Below, piece after piece: positions 17,364-26,818 of a stretch of 64,000 bases of DNA (position 1 is the stretch's first letter; each line of letters starts with the position of its first letter). The DNA lies in assembly GCA_046342195.1 (NCBI GenBank), contig JBKDQE010000021.1, positions 1 through 64,000 on the forward strand, in the 5' to 3' direction. The notes under the pieces are model-generated. The model was given only the letters and a program-made list of their open reading frames with translations, did no database searches and was not told where the DNA came from. Made by a program: the position numbers and the translations under genes. This DNA is from CANHBY01 sp046342195 (GTDB taxonomy: Bacteria; Pseudomonadota; Gammaproteobacteria; Burkholderiales; Burkholderiaceae_C).

Positions 17364-18335
17364 TCAGGGTTTAGACCCCATGGAGCCCAAGTTTTCCAGT
17401 TGCAATTTCAAGCGCTCACTCAGGCTCAGCTTGGTGTAACGACGTTCAGTTTCACACGCTAATTCCTTTTGCAAAGAAAAAACACTTTGGGGTCGCGAGA
17501 GGGGGTCTAACGACATGCACCATTCAGTCACCTCGATCAGGTTGTCAGAATAAATGTTGCGCAGCCTCGATAAGCTCAAGCCGAGGCGGTCTTTTTCAAG
17601 ACGCTGAGGGGCGTCACTCGGGGGATAACCGTGCATACAGGCGTAAATACACGCCCCGATGGCGTAAATATCTGTCCAAGGACCAAGGCTGCCATCACGG
17701 CGATACATTTCAGGGGCTGCAAAACCAGGGGTGTACATGGGGCGAATAAAATTACCTTCTTTGCTAAGAACCTCGCGCGCTGCGCCAAAATCAAGCAGCA
17801 CCGCTTTATTGTCATTGGTAATAAAAATATTGGCTGGTTTAATGTCAAGGTGCAACATTTTATGCTGATGCACAATCCGCAAGCCGCGCAAAATTTCGTC
17901 AAATAAGGATCGCACCGATGATTCTCTGAACACTTTGTCTTGTTTAAGGTCTCGCGCTGTGACGATAAAATCCTGGAGGGTATCGCCCTGCAGGTAGTTC
18001 ATCACCATGTAAACAGTTTCGTTTTCTCGCAAAAAATTCAAAACCGACACCACACTCGGATGTGAAATTTGTGCGAGAGACCGACCTTCTTCAAAAAAAC
18101 TGCGCAAACCAAGGTGATAAAGAGGCAGTTTTTCAGGCTTGACGCGGGGGGTAAGCTCACCGGGCGAGCGTTCGGCCAGAGAAGATGGCAAGTACTCCTT
18201 CAGGGCGATCAAGCGCCGTTCGGAGTCTTCGGCCAAGTAGACCACCCCAAACCCCCCTGCGGCCAGCTTCTTGATGATCTGGTAACCGCCGACCACGGTG
18301 CCTGGAGGCAACGGAGCTGGCTTTGGTTTTGACAT
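17364..18335 (-). CDS. Serine/threonine protein kinase
   Basis: A 323-residue Hanks-type kinase with a complete catalytic set: glycine loop LAAGGFGVVYLAED (~25-38), Lys in LIALKEYLP, catalytic loop MLHLDIKPANIF (~160) and metal-binding LLDFGAAREVL (~180), and an activation segment ending in GFAAPEMY. No transmembrane helix or extracellular sensor is visible, so it is soluble, unlike PASTA-type kinases. It is followed 14 bp later by the PP2C gene, and yicC diverges from it across a 29-bp gap. Confidence 0.95.
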   Translation of the reverse strand: MSKPKPAPLPPGTVVGGYQIIKKLAAGGFGVVYLAEDSERRLIALKEYLPSSLAERSPGELTPRVKPEKLPLYHLGLRSFFEEGRSLAQISHPSVVSVLNFLRENETVYMVMNYLQGDTLQDFIVTARDLKQDKVFRESSVRSLFDEILRGLRIVHQHKMLHLDIKPANIFITNDNKAVLLDFGAAREVLSKEGNFIRPMYTPGFAAPEMYRRDGSLGPWTDIYAIGACIYACMHGYPPSDAPQRLEKDRLGLSLSRLRNIYSDNLIEVTEWCMSLDPLSRPQSVFSLQKELACETERRYTKLSLSERLKLQLENLGSMGSKP

Positions 18336-18364
18336 AATGAATAATTTATTGGGTCGAAACGTCC

Positions 18365-19309
18365 ATGCCAGTCTACAGCATGACCGGCTATGCCGGTATT
18401 ACATTCCCTCCTCAAAGTGACGCCTTATCGAGCAGATCTCTCGAAGCAGCTCCAATTAAAACGGGCAGCACGGCTTGCCAGAGCGTGCATGTTGAGCTGC
18501 GCTCAGTCAATAGTCGTTTCCTGGACTTGGTTTTCCGCATTCCAGATGAATGGCGCGGTTTGGAGCCCGCCCTGCGGGATCTCCTCAGCCAATCACTCAA
18601 ACGGGGCAAAGTTGAAGTCCGTCTGAGCACCCGCTCCGAATCTGGCACTGACTGGCCCACCCCATCGATGGATCAACTGATTCGCCTGTCACGACTGGAA
18701 TCCTCAGTGCAGGCATGGCTGCCCAAGGCGAGCGGCCTGTCTGTCCACGAGGCGTTGCTGTGGCTGAAGTCTGGCACGTCTCCAGCCCCCGCCGAAGAAA
18801 TGGTCATGGAAGCAGTCAAACAAGCCATTGCCGGGCTGCTTGAATCCAGAGCCCGCGAAGGCAGCAGGCTCGTCAAGGTTCTGTTAGAGCGGGTTCAGCG
18901 GCTGCGGGCACTGACCGATCAGGCAGAGCCCCTCATTCCGGCGGCCATTGACCGTCAACAGCAAAAATTCCTGGTGCGCTGGCATGAGGCCCTTGATCTC
19001 AGCAGTGCCATGCAAAGCATCGTGCCGGAAGCCCTTCAGGAGCGCGCCATTCATGAAGCAGCGACCTTTGCCATTCGGGTCGATATTGCTGAAGAACTGA
19101 CCCGACTGCGCACTCATCTGGATGAAATCTCCCGCATCCTGAGCCAAGGAGGCGAAGTGGGTAAACGCCTTGATTTCCTCATTCAAGAGCTCTTGCGCGA
19201 AGCCAACACCCTCGCCTCCAAAGCTGCCTCCATCGAATTGACGACAATTTCGTTAGAAATGAAAGTGCTGATTGAACAATTGAAAGAACAGGTTCAAAAT
19301 TTAGAGTAA
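18365..19309 (+). CDS. yicC: YicC/YloC family endoribonuclease
   Basis: The 314-residue protein has the YicC_N start VYSMTGYAG and ELRSVNSRFLDLVFRIP, and the DUF1732 C-terminus ending EANTLASKAASIELTTISLEMK. Family members are reported as RNA endonucleases involved in RNA turnover. In many Burkholderiales this gene is followed by gmk; here it is followed within 17 bp by the convergent sspB, so the usual cluster is rearranged or ends here. It diverges from the kinase gene. Confidence 0.93.
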   Translation: MPVYSMTGYAGITFPPQSDALSSRSLEAAPIKTGSTACQSVHVELRSVNSRFLDLVFRIPDEWRGLEPALRDLLSQSLKRGKVEVRLSTRSESGTDWPTPSMDQLIRLSRLESSVQAWLPKASGLSVHEALLWLKSGTSPAPAEEMVMEAVKQAIAGLLESRAREGSRLVKVLLERVQRLRALTDQAEPLIPAAIDRQQQKFLVRWHEALDLSSAMQSIVPEALQERAIHEAATFAIRVDIAEELTRLRTHLDEISRILSQGGEVGKRLDFLIQELLREANTLASKAASIELTTISLEMKVLIEQLKEQVQNLE

Positions 19310-19325
19310 ATTGATTTGTTACAAC

Positions 19326-19889
19326 TTACTTGACCCGCTTCAAAGAGGGCCGGCCTGTCCCCCCCGTGCTGCCGCCTCCCGTCCCGGGGCCCTCAGGCCA
19401 TGATGGTGGCTCGTTGTTCAATGATGATGAATCAGAGGGCTCACTGGCTTCAGGCAATTTCACCTTGCTGGCCAAGCGCAACCCTCGCTCCGACGTGATT
19501 TCTGACGCGCCGGCTTTGTGGGGTGTGGAGGCCGATTCATTGATCACTGGCGCAGGAAATGCCATACCTTGCCCATTCTCACGGGCGTAAATCGCGATCA
19601 CGTGGTCAATGGGAACATAGATATCACGCGCCACCCCTGCAAAACGCGCCCTGAATTCAATGGCGTCATTTCCGAGCCGCATCGAAGAGGTTGCATTAAA
19701 GCTGATATTGAGAACAATTTCATTGTTCTGGACATACTCCACAGGAACCTTGACCCCTGGGCCTACAAAGACCGCCAGATAGGGCGTGAAGCCATTGTCT
19801 GTGCACCACTCATGAAGAGCTCTGACCAGATAAGGACGGGTTGAAGTGCCACTGGGCGCTGAAGGCGGAATGCTGATGCTCATGAGCAA
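19326..19889 (-). CDS. sspB: ClpXP protease specificity-enhancing factor SspB
   Basis: Adaptor that tethers ssrA-tagged and other substrates to ClpXP. The N-terminal substrate-binding domain is visible (RPYLVRALHEWCTDNGFTPYLAV, VQNNEIVLNISFNAT, RFAGVARDIYVPIDHVIAIYAREN). A Ser/Gly-rich flexible linker follows, and a short basic tail (PSLKRVK) docks on ClpX in this family. At 187 residues it is slightly longer than the E. coli protein owing to the linker. The start may be 19889 or the ATG at 19883. It follows sspA by 23 bp. Confidence 0.95.
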   Translation of the reverse strand: MLMSISIPPSAPSGTSTRPYLVRALHEWCTDNGFTPYLAVFVGPGVKVPVEYVQNNEIVLNISFNATSSMRLGNDAIEFRARFAGVARDIYVPIDHVIAIYARENGQGMAFPAPVINESASTPHKAGASEITSERGLRLASKVKLPEASEPSDSSSLNNEPPSWPEGPGTGGGSTGGTGRPSLKRVK

Positions 19890-19912
19890 TGAAAATAAAC
19901 GATGAAGCTGGA

Positions 19913-20524
19913 TTATTTACGCATAACCTTTTCAGAAGGCGTCAAGGCCTCAATGTACGCTGGGCGCGAAAAGATACGCTCGGCATACTTCAACAAGGGC
20001 ACTGCATTTTTGGACATTTCGATGCCATAGTAGTCTAGGCGCCATAACAAAGGCGCAATGGCCACATCAAGCATCGAAAAATCATCGCCAAGCATGTATT
20101 TATTTTTCAGAAAAATCGGGGCAAGCTGAGTGAGCCGATCCCGGATTTGGGCGCGCGCACGATCAAGCTGCTTCTCATTGCCCTTCGGACCTCCACGACC
20201 CTCCAGAAGGTTCACATGGGCAAACAATTCTTTTTCAAAATTAAACAAGAAAAGTCGAACACGCGCACGCGCTACAGGGTCTCCAGGCATCAGTTGGGGG
20301 TGAGGAAAACGCTCATCGATATACTCATTAATAATGTGCGACTCATAAAGAATGAGATCTCGCTCAACGAGAATAGGCACCTCGTTGTAGGGGTTCATCA
20401 GGACGATGTCTTCGGGCTTGGCAAAGAGATCCACATCGCGAATCTCAAAGTCCATGCCCTTTTCAAACAAAACGAAGCGGCAACGGTGCGAATAAGGGCA
20501 CGTGGTTCCAGAATAAAGCACCAT
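19913..20524 (-). CDS. sspA: Stringent starvation protein A
   Basis: Glutathione S-transferase-fold protein that binds RNA polymerase and supports stress and stationary-phase expression. The start at 20524 (MVLYSGTTCPYSHRCRFVLFEKG) matches the family; longer readings add an unrelated extension. The thioredoxin-like N-domain has NPYNEVPILVERDLILYES (cis-Pro), and the helical C-domain ends in SPSEKVMRK-type sequence. About 203 residues. It lies between petC and sspB, the usual arrangement in betaproteobacteria. Confidence 0.96.
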   Translation of the reverse strand: MVLYSGTTCPYSHRCRFVLFEKGMDFEIRDVDLFAKPEDIVLMNPYNEVPILVERDLILYESHIINEYIDERFPHPQLMPGDPVARARVRLFLFNFEKELFAHVNLLEGRGGPKGNEKQLDRARAQIRDRLTQLAPIFLKNKYMLGDDFSMLDVAIAPLLWRLDYYGIEMSKNAVPLLKYAERIFSRPAYIEALTPSEKVMRK

Positions 20525-20643
20525 CATGGTGGCAGGCTCCCAATAAGGGTCAACGAGAACAACAAAACCAAGAACAAGGCGGCAAGGCTGAAAAGCCATG
20601 AGACACGCAAAGCCTCTGCTGAGTCAGCAGGCAAGCAAAGCCG

Positions 20644-21414
20644 TTACTTGATTTCTTTCCAAAAACTGGCATTCAGACGCCAGGCAATCACCGTAAAGAT
20701 TCCAAGGAAAAGCAAGACCCACACACCGACGCGAACTCGCTTGGCAGCGCCAGGTTCGCCCATCCACTGTAAATAGGCCACCAGATCTCCGACAGTCTCA
20801 TCGTATTCGCGAGATGACATCTTGCCTGGGGTCAACGGCTCAAAACCAACAAATCGATGCATCTTCTTGGTGTGATCATGTGGATCCGTGACTTCTTCAA
20901 ACTTGGCTGTACGCTGGCCTTGTAATTCCCAAAGCACATGTGGCATTCCAATATTGGGTTTGGCCAAATTATTCCAACCTGTAGACCGAGTGTCATCGCG
21001 GTAGTAGGTGCGAAGATATGTGTAGAGATAATCAGCGCCTGAGCCCTTGGAGTTGTCGGCGGAGGATCTTGCAATCAAGGTCAGGTCAGGTGGGTTGCCA
21101 CCAAACCATTCTTTGCCCTGTGCTGGTGTTTGGGCAATTTTCATGGTCTCACCCACTTTGTCAGTGGCAAACATGAGATTTTTTTTGATTTGATCCTCGG
21201 AAATGCCGAGATCACGCAAACGGTTATAGCGCATGAACGATGCGCTATGGCAGTTCAAGCAGTAGTTCACGAAAGTCTTGGCACCATTTTGCAAGGCGGC
21301 CAAATCAGTGAGTTTTTGAGTGGGAAATCGATCCCAGGGAGCGCCGTCGCCAGCAGCAACGACAGAACCCGTCAAACCCAGAGCCAGGGCGATAAAAAGA
21401 ATATGCTTTTTCAT
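20644..21414 (-). CDS. petC: Ubiquinol-cytochrome c reductase, cytochrome c1
   Basis: Membrane-anchored cytochrome c1 of the bc1 complex, passing electrons from the Rieske centre to soluble cytochrome c. A signal peptide covers residues 1-20. The haem motif is CLNCH at 52-56, the axial Met is probably in NIGMPHVLWELQG, and the C-terminal helix (VWVLLFLGIFTVIAWRL) anchors it. The 256-residue length fits the proteobacterial single-c1 form rather than a b-c1 fusion. It is the third gene of petABC. Confidence 0.96.
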   Translation of the reverse strand: MKKHILFIALALGLTGSVVAAGDGAPWDRFPTQKLTDLAALQNGAKTFVNYCLNCHSASFMRYNRLRDLGISEDQIKKNLMFATDKVGETMKIAQTPAQGKEWFGGNPPDLTLIARSSADNSKGSGADYLYTYLRTYYRDDTRSTGWNNLAKPNIGMPHVLWELQGQRTAKFEEVTDPHDHTKKMHRFVGFEPLTPGKMSSREYDETVGDLVAYLQWMGEPGAAKRVRVGVWVLLFLGIFTVIAWRLNASFWKEIK

Positions 21415-21435
21415 GGATGAAATGCTTCTGATCTT

Positions 21436-22836
21436 TCAGTGGGCCACGAACAAAACGCGATCGGGGGCCTTTTTAAACTGACCCAAACGGCTCCACCAAG
21501 GCATAAGCAAGAAAAAACCGAAGTAGAACAATGTGCCCACTTGAGAAATACGCTCAAAAATAGGCGAAGGAGGCAAAACACCAAGAATGCCGAGAATCAC
21601 GAAAACAATAACGAAAATACCATAAAGCACTTTGTGCCAGGTGGGACGATAGCGAATCGATTTCGCGGGGCTGTAATCCAGCCAAGGCAGAAAAAACAAA
21701 ATAACGACGGCCAGACCCATCACAACCACGCCCCAAAATTTGGCATCAATATTGAGCATGCCCCCCCCTACCAAAACAGCCAAGCCAAGAACCCCGAACT
21801 TCAATGCGGTGGGCAAACGGGTTTTGGCCACCGCCAGCAGCGCCCCCAAACCCACACACGCCACGAGCACATACATCATCTCACTGGTGATTGCACGCAG
21901 CATGGAATAAAACGGAGTGAAATACCAAACGGGTGCGATGTGGGGAGGTGTTTTGAGAGGATCCGCAGGAATGAAGTTATTAAACTCCAGGAAGTAGCCC
22001 CCGAATTCAGGAGCAAAAAACACAATGGCACTGAACGCCATGAGGAAGACACTCACGCCAAAAATGTCATGTACGGTGTAGTAGGGGTGAAATGGAATGC
22101 CATCCAAGGGGCGGCCCTGATCATCTTTCTTGTCTTTAATTTCAATACCATCAGGATTATTCGAGCCAACTTCATGGAGTGCAATGATGTGTGCGGCCAC
22201 CAAGCCAAGCAGTACCAAAGGCACTGCAATGACATGAAAGGAGAAAAAACGGTTTAGCGTGGCATCACCGACAACATAATCACCCCGAATCAGGATGGCC
22301 AAGTCAGGGCCGACCAGAGGAATGGCTGAAAAAAGGTTGACAATCACTTGGGCACCCCAGTAGCTCATTTGCCCCCAAGGCAAGAGGTAACCCATGAAGG
22401 CCTCGGCCATCAGGCACAGGAAAATGGCGCAGCCGAAGATCCATACCAATTCACGCGGCTTACGATAGCTGCCATAAAGCAGGCCGCGAAACATATGAAG
22501 ATATACCACGATAAAAAACGCGGATGCGCCCGTGGAGTGCATATAACGAATGGTACTGCCCCATGGCACATCACGCATGATGTATTCGACGGAAGCAAAA
22601 GCCTGAGCAGCGTCAGGTTTGTAATGCATCACCAGAAAAATACCGGTCACAATTTGAATCACGAGGACAAGCAGAGCCAGTGACCCAAAGAAGTACCAAA
22701 AATTCAGGTTTTTGGGTGCATAGTATTGAGCCAGATGCTCGTTGTACATTTTTGACAGGGGGAACCGGTTGTCAACCCAGGTCAGCAGCTTTTGCGCCGC
22801 ATGGGCATTGGCGGGGGCTTCCTTGAATGTGGCCAT
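21436..22836 (-). CDS. petB: Ubiquinol-cytochrome c reductase, cytochrome b
   Basis: Full-length cytochrome b, 466 residues, the quinol-oxidising membrane core of the bc1 complex. Haem-ligand helices are visible in YMHSTGASAFFIVVYLHMFRG and FSFHVIAVPLVLLGLVAAHI, and the Qo-site PEWY-like motif reads PVWYFTPFYSMLRA. A late C-terminal extension with two or three extra helices is typical of betaproteobacteria. It lies 51 bp after petA and 21 bp before petC. Confidence 0.97.
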   Translation of the reverse strand: MATFKEAPANAHAAQKLLTWVDNRFPLSKMYNEHLAQYYAPKNLNFWYFFGSLALLVLVIQIVTGIFLVMHYKPDAAQAFASVEYIMRDVPWGSTIRYMHSTGASAFFIVVYLHMFRGLLYGSYRKPRELVWIFGCAIFLCLMAEAFMGYLLPWGQMSYWGAQVIVNLFSAIPLVGPDLAILIRGDYVVGDATLNRFFSFHVIAVPLVLLGLVAAHIIALHEVGSNNPDGIEIKDKKDDQGRPLDGIPFHPYYTVHDIFGVSVFLMAFSAIVFFAPEFGGYFLEFNNFIPADPLKTPPHIAPVWYFTPFYSMLRAITSEMMYVLVACVGLGALLAVAKTRLPTALKFGVLGLAVLVGGGMLNIDAKFWGVVVMGLAVVILFFLPWLDYSPAKSIRYRPTWHKVLYGIFVIVFVILGILGVLPPSPIFERISQVGTLFYFGFFLLMPWWSRLGQFKKAPDRVLFVAH

Positions 22837-22887
22837 GTGTTTCTTTCTGCGGAAATTGCCGTTTTGATATTTTCAAGCGATCCGGGC

Positions 22888-23487
22888 TCAGGCTTTCTTG
22901 TCTTCACCAATCAGTAAAGTTGTGTCTGAAAGGTAGGTATGAGGAGGCACCTCAAGGTTGTCTGGGGCAGGTTTGTTTTTGAACACACGGCCCGCCATAT
23001 CAAAGGTGGATCCATGACAAGCACACAGAAAACCACCGGCCCAGGAATCGGGTAACGAGGGCTGAGGGCCCGGGATGAATTTTTCAGTTGGGGAGCAACC
23101 CAGGTGAGAACAAATACCTACTGCCACCATAATTTCAGGCTTGATGGAGCGATACTCGTTACGGGCGTATGGGGGAGTGATTTCGTTGGGCTTGCGCTCG
23201 GAATTGGGGTCAGCGAGTAAATCGGTATTTTTACCCAGAGCCGTGAGCTGCTCTGGGGTACGACGAATGATCCAGACAGGTTTACCGCGCCACTCAACGG
23301 TCATTTTCTCGCCAGGTTTGAGGGCGCTGATATCAACCTCTACGGCCGCACCCGCGGCGCGGGCACGTTCTGACGGCTGAAAACTGCTCACAAAGGGGAC
23401 GGCCACACCCACCCCCCCCACCACACCTGCGCAGCCTGATGCAATGAGCCAAGTCCGTTTGCTGCTGTCTACTTGCTGATTACTCAT
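22888..23487 (-). CDS. petA: Ubiquinol-cytochrome c reductase, Rieske iron-sulfur subunit
   Basis: A 199-residue Rieske protein. A Tat-like N-terminus (SSKRTWLIASGCAGVVGG) leads into a membrane anchor. The 2Fe-2S ligands are Cys126 and His128 (CSHLGC) and Cys155 and His158 (CACHGS); Cys131 and Cys157 would form the usual disulfide. First gene of petABC-sspAB, with ppiD ending about 96 bp upstream on the same strand. Confidence 0.97.
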   Translation of the reverse strand: MSNQQVDSSKRTWLIASGCAGVVGGVGVAVPFVSSFQPSERARAAGAAVEVDISALKPGEKMTVEWRGKPVWIIRRTPEQLTALGKNTDLLADPNSERKPNEITPPYARNEYRSIKPEIMVAVGICSHLGCSPTEKFIPGPQPSLPDSWAGGFLCACHGSTFDMAGRVFKNKPAPDNLEVPPHTYLSDTTLLIGEDKKA

Positions 23488-23583
23488 GGATTTCCTCGGT
23501 AGCCTTCAAATCACACAAAGCTTTTGATTGTAATCGAGCGACCAAAACGATCGGACCCAAGCCGGGTGATTGATACTCTCAGA

Positions 23584-25485
23584 TCAAGGTTCCAGGGTTT
23601 TGATAGAGACCTTGAAGCGTTTTTTGAGAGCCTCATCGTAGGCCCTTTTTTCAGCCTCCTGAACAAGCTGAGCAAAGCCCATGCGAAGAGCCTCCGGGTC
23701 TGCCCGGACGACAGGATCAGGCCCGATCACGCGGGTGATTAATACGAGTGCATAGCCTTTATCGGCCATGTCGATACCGACCGTAACAGGCAAAGTGCCG
23801 ACAGGAGCTCTCATGACTTTTTCCAGATAAGCCAAAGGGAAATTGCCGCTCCCGGCACGCGATACCAATTCTATGGGCTGAGACAAGGTGGCTGGCGGCT
23901 TTTCCTTGGCAATTGCGGCTTGCTTTTCACCCTCTTGACGGGCCAAAGCGGCAGATTCTCGATCAACATAAGCTTGACGAACTTGGGCCTGAACCTCACT
24001 CAGAGGAGGCTGACGAGGTGCCGTATGACTGAGCACCCGGAGGGAGACAAATTGTTCGGGTGAAATTTCAATCGCGGGGGTGTTGCGCTGATCACGCACA
24101 GATTCAGGGGAAAAAACAGCCTGCAACACTTTGGGATGCGCCAGTACAGGGTCTTGGCTGGCAGCCCCGGCAGGCTTGAGATGTTTGGCTGTTCGAACTT
24201 CCAGCTTCCACTTTTCAGCAATGTTCTTGAAGGTATCAGACTGCTCAAAAACCATATTGCCAAAATCAAGGACAGCATCGGCAAATTTTTTTCGCGCCTG
24301 AGACTGTTGAAGTTCGGCCATCAGGTCGGATTTCACGGACTCAAGCGGCTGAATCTCGCCAGGTCGCAGGCCGGTCATGAGAATGATATGGAACCCCTGC
24401 TCGGATTCAATGACCTCGCTGATGGCACCCAGCTTGAGTGCAAAAAGTGCTTCAGAAAAGGGTTTGATAATATCATCGCGAGTCAAAAAATCAAGGTCAC
24501 CACCGGAGGCCGATGACCCTGCATCATCGGAGTTTTGCTTGGCCAACTCAGCAAAACTGGCGGGGTTCTTGCGGAGCGCTTCCAGCAAAGCTTCAGCCTT
24601 GGCTTTGGCCTTGACCCGATCTTGTTCCTTGGCCCCCGGCTTGATCAGGATGTGACTGGCTCGACGCGCTTCAGGCTTGGTAAAACGAGGCGGAGTGCTT
24701 TTGAGGCCCTGATCATAAGCGGCCTTGATCTCGTCATCAGAAACCTGAACCTGGCGAGACAAAGCTCCCGGAGAGAGGGTTACATACTCTACATCAGCTT
24801 GCTCGGCTTGCAAAAACCGCGCAGCCGTTGCAGGTTGTTGATAAAAAGCCTCTAGCTGCGCATCCGTAGGGGATACCTGGGAAGCATAAACACTTGGATT
24901 AAAGAATTGAACTTGTATTTCACGTTGCTGAAAGAAAGCTTCTATAGCCTGCTGAGTGAGAGCGGGAGGGACAAAAGCGCCGGTATCCAGGCCTGCACTC
25001 AATCGTTGGAGGGCCATGCTTTTGCGAAGCATTTCAGCAAAAGTGTCAGACTTCAAACCTTGGGATTCCAAAATGGCCTTATTGACAGTGCCGTCGGGAT
25101 TGCGCAAAGTGGCAAACTGAGGGTCTGTGGCAAAAACCCGCTTGAGCTGCTCATCAGTGACCTCCACATGAAACTCCCGGACAGCGGACTGCATCACCCG
25201 GCGACGGACCAGATCATCAAGCACTTCACCGCGGAGTTGTGGCGTGTCAAGCTCTTTAATGTCCTTGTCGGGATTTTGGCGACGCTGGCGATCAAGGACT
25301 TGTTGCACGGCATCATCTAACTCGGCCTGAATGATGGCCTGCCCTCCTACACTCGCAACTTCTTGGAGAGCGGGATTGCGACCCATCAGCCGATCCAGAT
25401 GGCCCACTAACAGGAATGAGGGAAGAACAATCAATAGAAGAGCGAAAAACAGAATGCGGGTATGTTTCCGAACGAAATCAAACAT
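23584..25485 (-). CDS. ppiD: Periplasmic folding chaperone PpiD (SurA-type N-domain, parvulin domain)
   Basis: A 633-residue inner-membrane-anchored chaperone that meets proteins leaving the Sec channel. One N-terminal transmembrane helix (ILFFALLLIVLPSFLLVGH) follows a short cytoplasmic MFDFVRKHTR. A SurA_N-like helical region follows, then a parvulin domain at about 270-365 (RRASHILIKPGA ... GFHIILMTG), and a long C-terminal SurA-like part. Length matches the family. It lies downstream of tRNA-Val on the same strand. Confidence 0.93.
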   Translation of the reverse strand: MFDFVRKHTRILFFALLLIVLPSFLLVGHLDRLMGRNPALQEVASVGGQAIIQAELDDAVQQVLDRQRRQNPDKDIKELDTPQLRGEVLDDLVRRRVMQSAVREFHVEVTDEQLKRVFATDPQFATLRNPDGTVNKAILESQGLKSDTFAEMLRKSMALQRLSAGLDTGAFVPPALTQQAIEAFFQQREIQVQFFNPSVYASQVSPTDAQLEAFYQQPATAARFLQAEQADVEYVTLSPGALSRQVQVSDDEIKAAYDQGLKSTPPRFTKPEARRASHILIKPGAKEQDRVKAKAKAEALLEALRKNPASFAELAKQNSDDAGSSASGGDLDFLTRDDIIKPFSEALFALKLGAISEVIESEQGFHIILMTGLRPGEIQPLESVKSDLMAELQQSQARKKFADAVLDFGNMVFEQSDTFKNIAEKWKLEVRTAKHLKPAGAASQDPVLAHPKVLQAVFSPESVRDQRNTPAIEISPEQFVSLRVLSHTAPRQPPLSEVQAQVRQAYVDRESAALARQEGEKQAAIAKEKPPATLSQPIELVSRAGSGNFPLAYLEKVMRAPVGTLPVTVGIDMADKGYALVLITRVIGPDPVVRADPEALRMGFAQLVQEAEKRAYDEALKKRFKVSIKTLEP

Positions 25486-25563
25486 GGATCGTGCCGGGCA
25501 AAAATGGGGGGGTCCAAAAAAACAAAGGCGGACCGAGGTTCGCCTTTGGGATATTGATACCGG

Positions 25564-25639
25564 TGGTGGGTGCTGAGGGGCTCGAACCCCCGACCTACGC
25601 CTTGTAAGGGCGCCGCTCTACCAGCTGAGCTAAGCACCC
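25564..25639 (-). tRNA. tRNA-Val (UAC anticodon)
   Basis: A 76-nt cloverleaf read on the minus strand: acceptor GGGTGCT, D arm with AGCTCAGCTGGTAGAGC, anticodon loop CTTACAA (anticodon TAC), T arm GGGGGTTCGAGCCCC and 3' CAGCACCC-A-CCA with CCA encoded. It lies between hupB and ppiD on the same strand, and all stems pair. Confidence 0.97.
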
Positions 25640-25662
25640 GGAATCAGTCCAGCCATGACACC

Positions 25663-25935
25663 TCAGTTCACAGCGTCTTTCAGTGCCTTCCCTGGACGAA
25701 ACTTGGGCACCTTGGCTGCTTTAATTTTAATTGGCGTGTTGGTACTGGGGTTACGCCCCATGCGAGCAGCGCGCTTGGTGACAGCAAAAGTTCCAAACCC
25801 GACCAAAGCAACCGAACCATTTTTCTTGAGCGTTGACTTGACCCCACCAATAAAGGCTTCCAAGGCGCGTTGAGCCGCCGCCTTGGAGATATCAGCCTGC
25901 TTGGCGATGTGTTCGATCAATTCGGATTTGTTCAC
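25663..25935 (-). CDS. hupB: DNA-binding protein HU-beta, GTG start
   Basis: A 90-residue HU: NKSELIEHIAKQADISKAAA, GFGTFAVTKRAARMGRNP (the beta-arm and nucleoid-binding signature) and a C-terminal RPGKALKDAVN. The family starts MNKSEL, and the codon at that position is GTG (25933-25935), preceded eight bases earlier by GTGGGGAA as ribosome binding site. A longer ATG reading from 26007 would add 24 unrelated residues and is rejected. It is followed 23 bp later by tRNA-Val on the same strand. Confidence 0.95.
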   Translation of the reverse strand: MNKSELIEHIAKQADISKAAAQRALEAFIGGVKSTLKKNGSVALVGFGTFAVTKRAARMGRNPSTNTPIKIKAAKVPKFRPGKALKDAVN

Positions 25936-26144
25936 GAAGGTATTCCCCACAAAGAAATGACTTGCGATGACGAAAAAGTGAAGGCAGCAAACACCCCAAT
26001 AAAGCACCTTCTATGTGCCTCGTCAGCACCCGCCTCAGAAAAGCAAAAATGAAAGCACTATTGTACGCAGATTCGGCCTAAAGATTAAAAATCATGCCAA
26101 GAGGACATCACGATTGACCGATCGAGGGCTGACCAAGCCAGGAT

Positions 26145-26711
26145 TTATCGGGCTTTCGCACGAATTTCTGGTAAAGCTTTTTTCAGATAGTACACCATGG
26201 ACCAGATGGTCAGCACCGCAGAAACATAAAGCAAGACCGAGCCCCAGAGATGGGTATCAAGGCTGCCGAGCAAAAAACCGTCGTATAAAAGAAACGGAAT
26301 GGCCACCATTTGAACTGAGGTTTTAATTTTACCTATTCGATGAACCGCCACGCTTCGGGAAGCCCCGATTTGAGCCATCCATTCGCGCAGGGCGGAAATG
26401 GCGATTTCTCTTCCTACAATGACCAGAGCGATATAGTCGTCTACCCGCCCCAGCTTGACCAGCACCAGCAGCGTGGCGCAAACAAGAAACTTGTCTGCTA
26501 CAGGGTCCAGAAATGCACCAAATGACGAGGACATGTTGAGCTTGCGAGCCAAGAAACCATCAGCCCAGTCAGTCAGTGCTACACCCACAAAAAACAAAGT
26601 GGCAAGGAGATTTTGGGTTTGCGGCGAAATATCCAGGTAAAACAAACCCACGATGACGGGAATGGCCAAAATGCGGGCCCAAGTCAGGATGGTTGGAAGA
26701 TTGAAAAACAT
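26145..26711 (-). CDS. pgsA: CDP-diacylglycerol-glycerol-3-phosphate 3-phosphatidyltransferase
   Basis: Integral membrane enzyme that makes phosphatidylglycerol phosphate, the committed step to phosphatidylglycerol and cardiolipin. The CDP-alcohol phosphotransferase motif is complete: DGFLARKLNMSSSFGAFLD followed by PVADK. Four to six hydrophobic helices. The start at 26711 (MFFNLPTILTW) fits the family. About 188 residues. Confidence 0.95.
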   Translation of the reverse strand: MFFNLPTILTWARILAIPVIVGLFYLDISPQTQNLLATLFFVGVALTDWADGFLARKLNMSSSFGAFLDPVADKFLVCATLLVLVKLGRVDDYIALVIVGREIAISALREWMAQIGASRSVAVHRIGKIKTSVQMVAIPFLLYDGFLLGSLDTHLWGSVLLYVSAVLTIWSMVYYLKKALPEIRAKAR

Positions 26712-26818
26712 ACCCTCATTGTGCCCTCCTACAGGGTCATGTACCAAATGCTATTTGTTGACCCAGCATCAATAAAATTGAATTTTGATTGATTCAGGCG
26801 AGCCGCCAAAAAATTTTG

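Noticed and set aside
25936..26007. Longer HU start with 24 extra residues
   Set aside because: Extension is hydrophobic and unlike HU; the GTG at 25935 has a good ribosome binding site and the family N-terminus.
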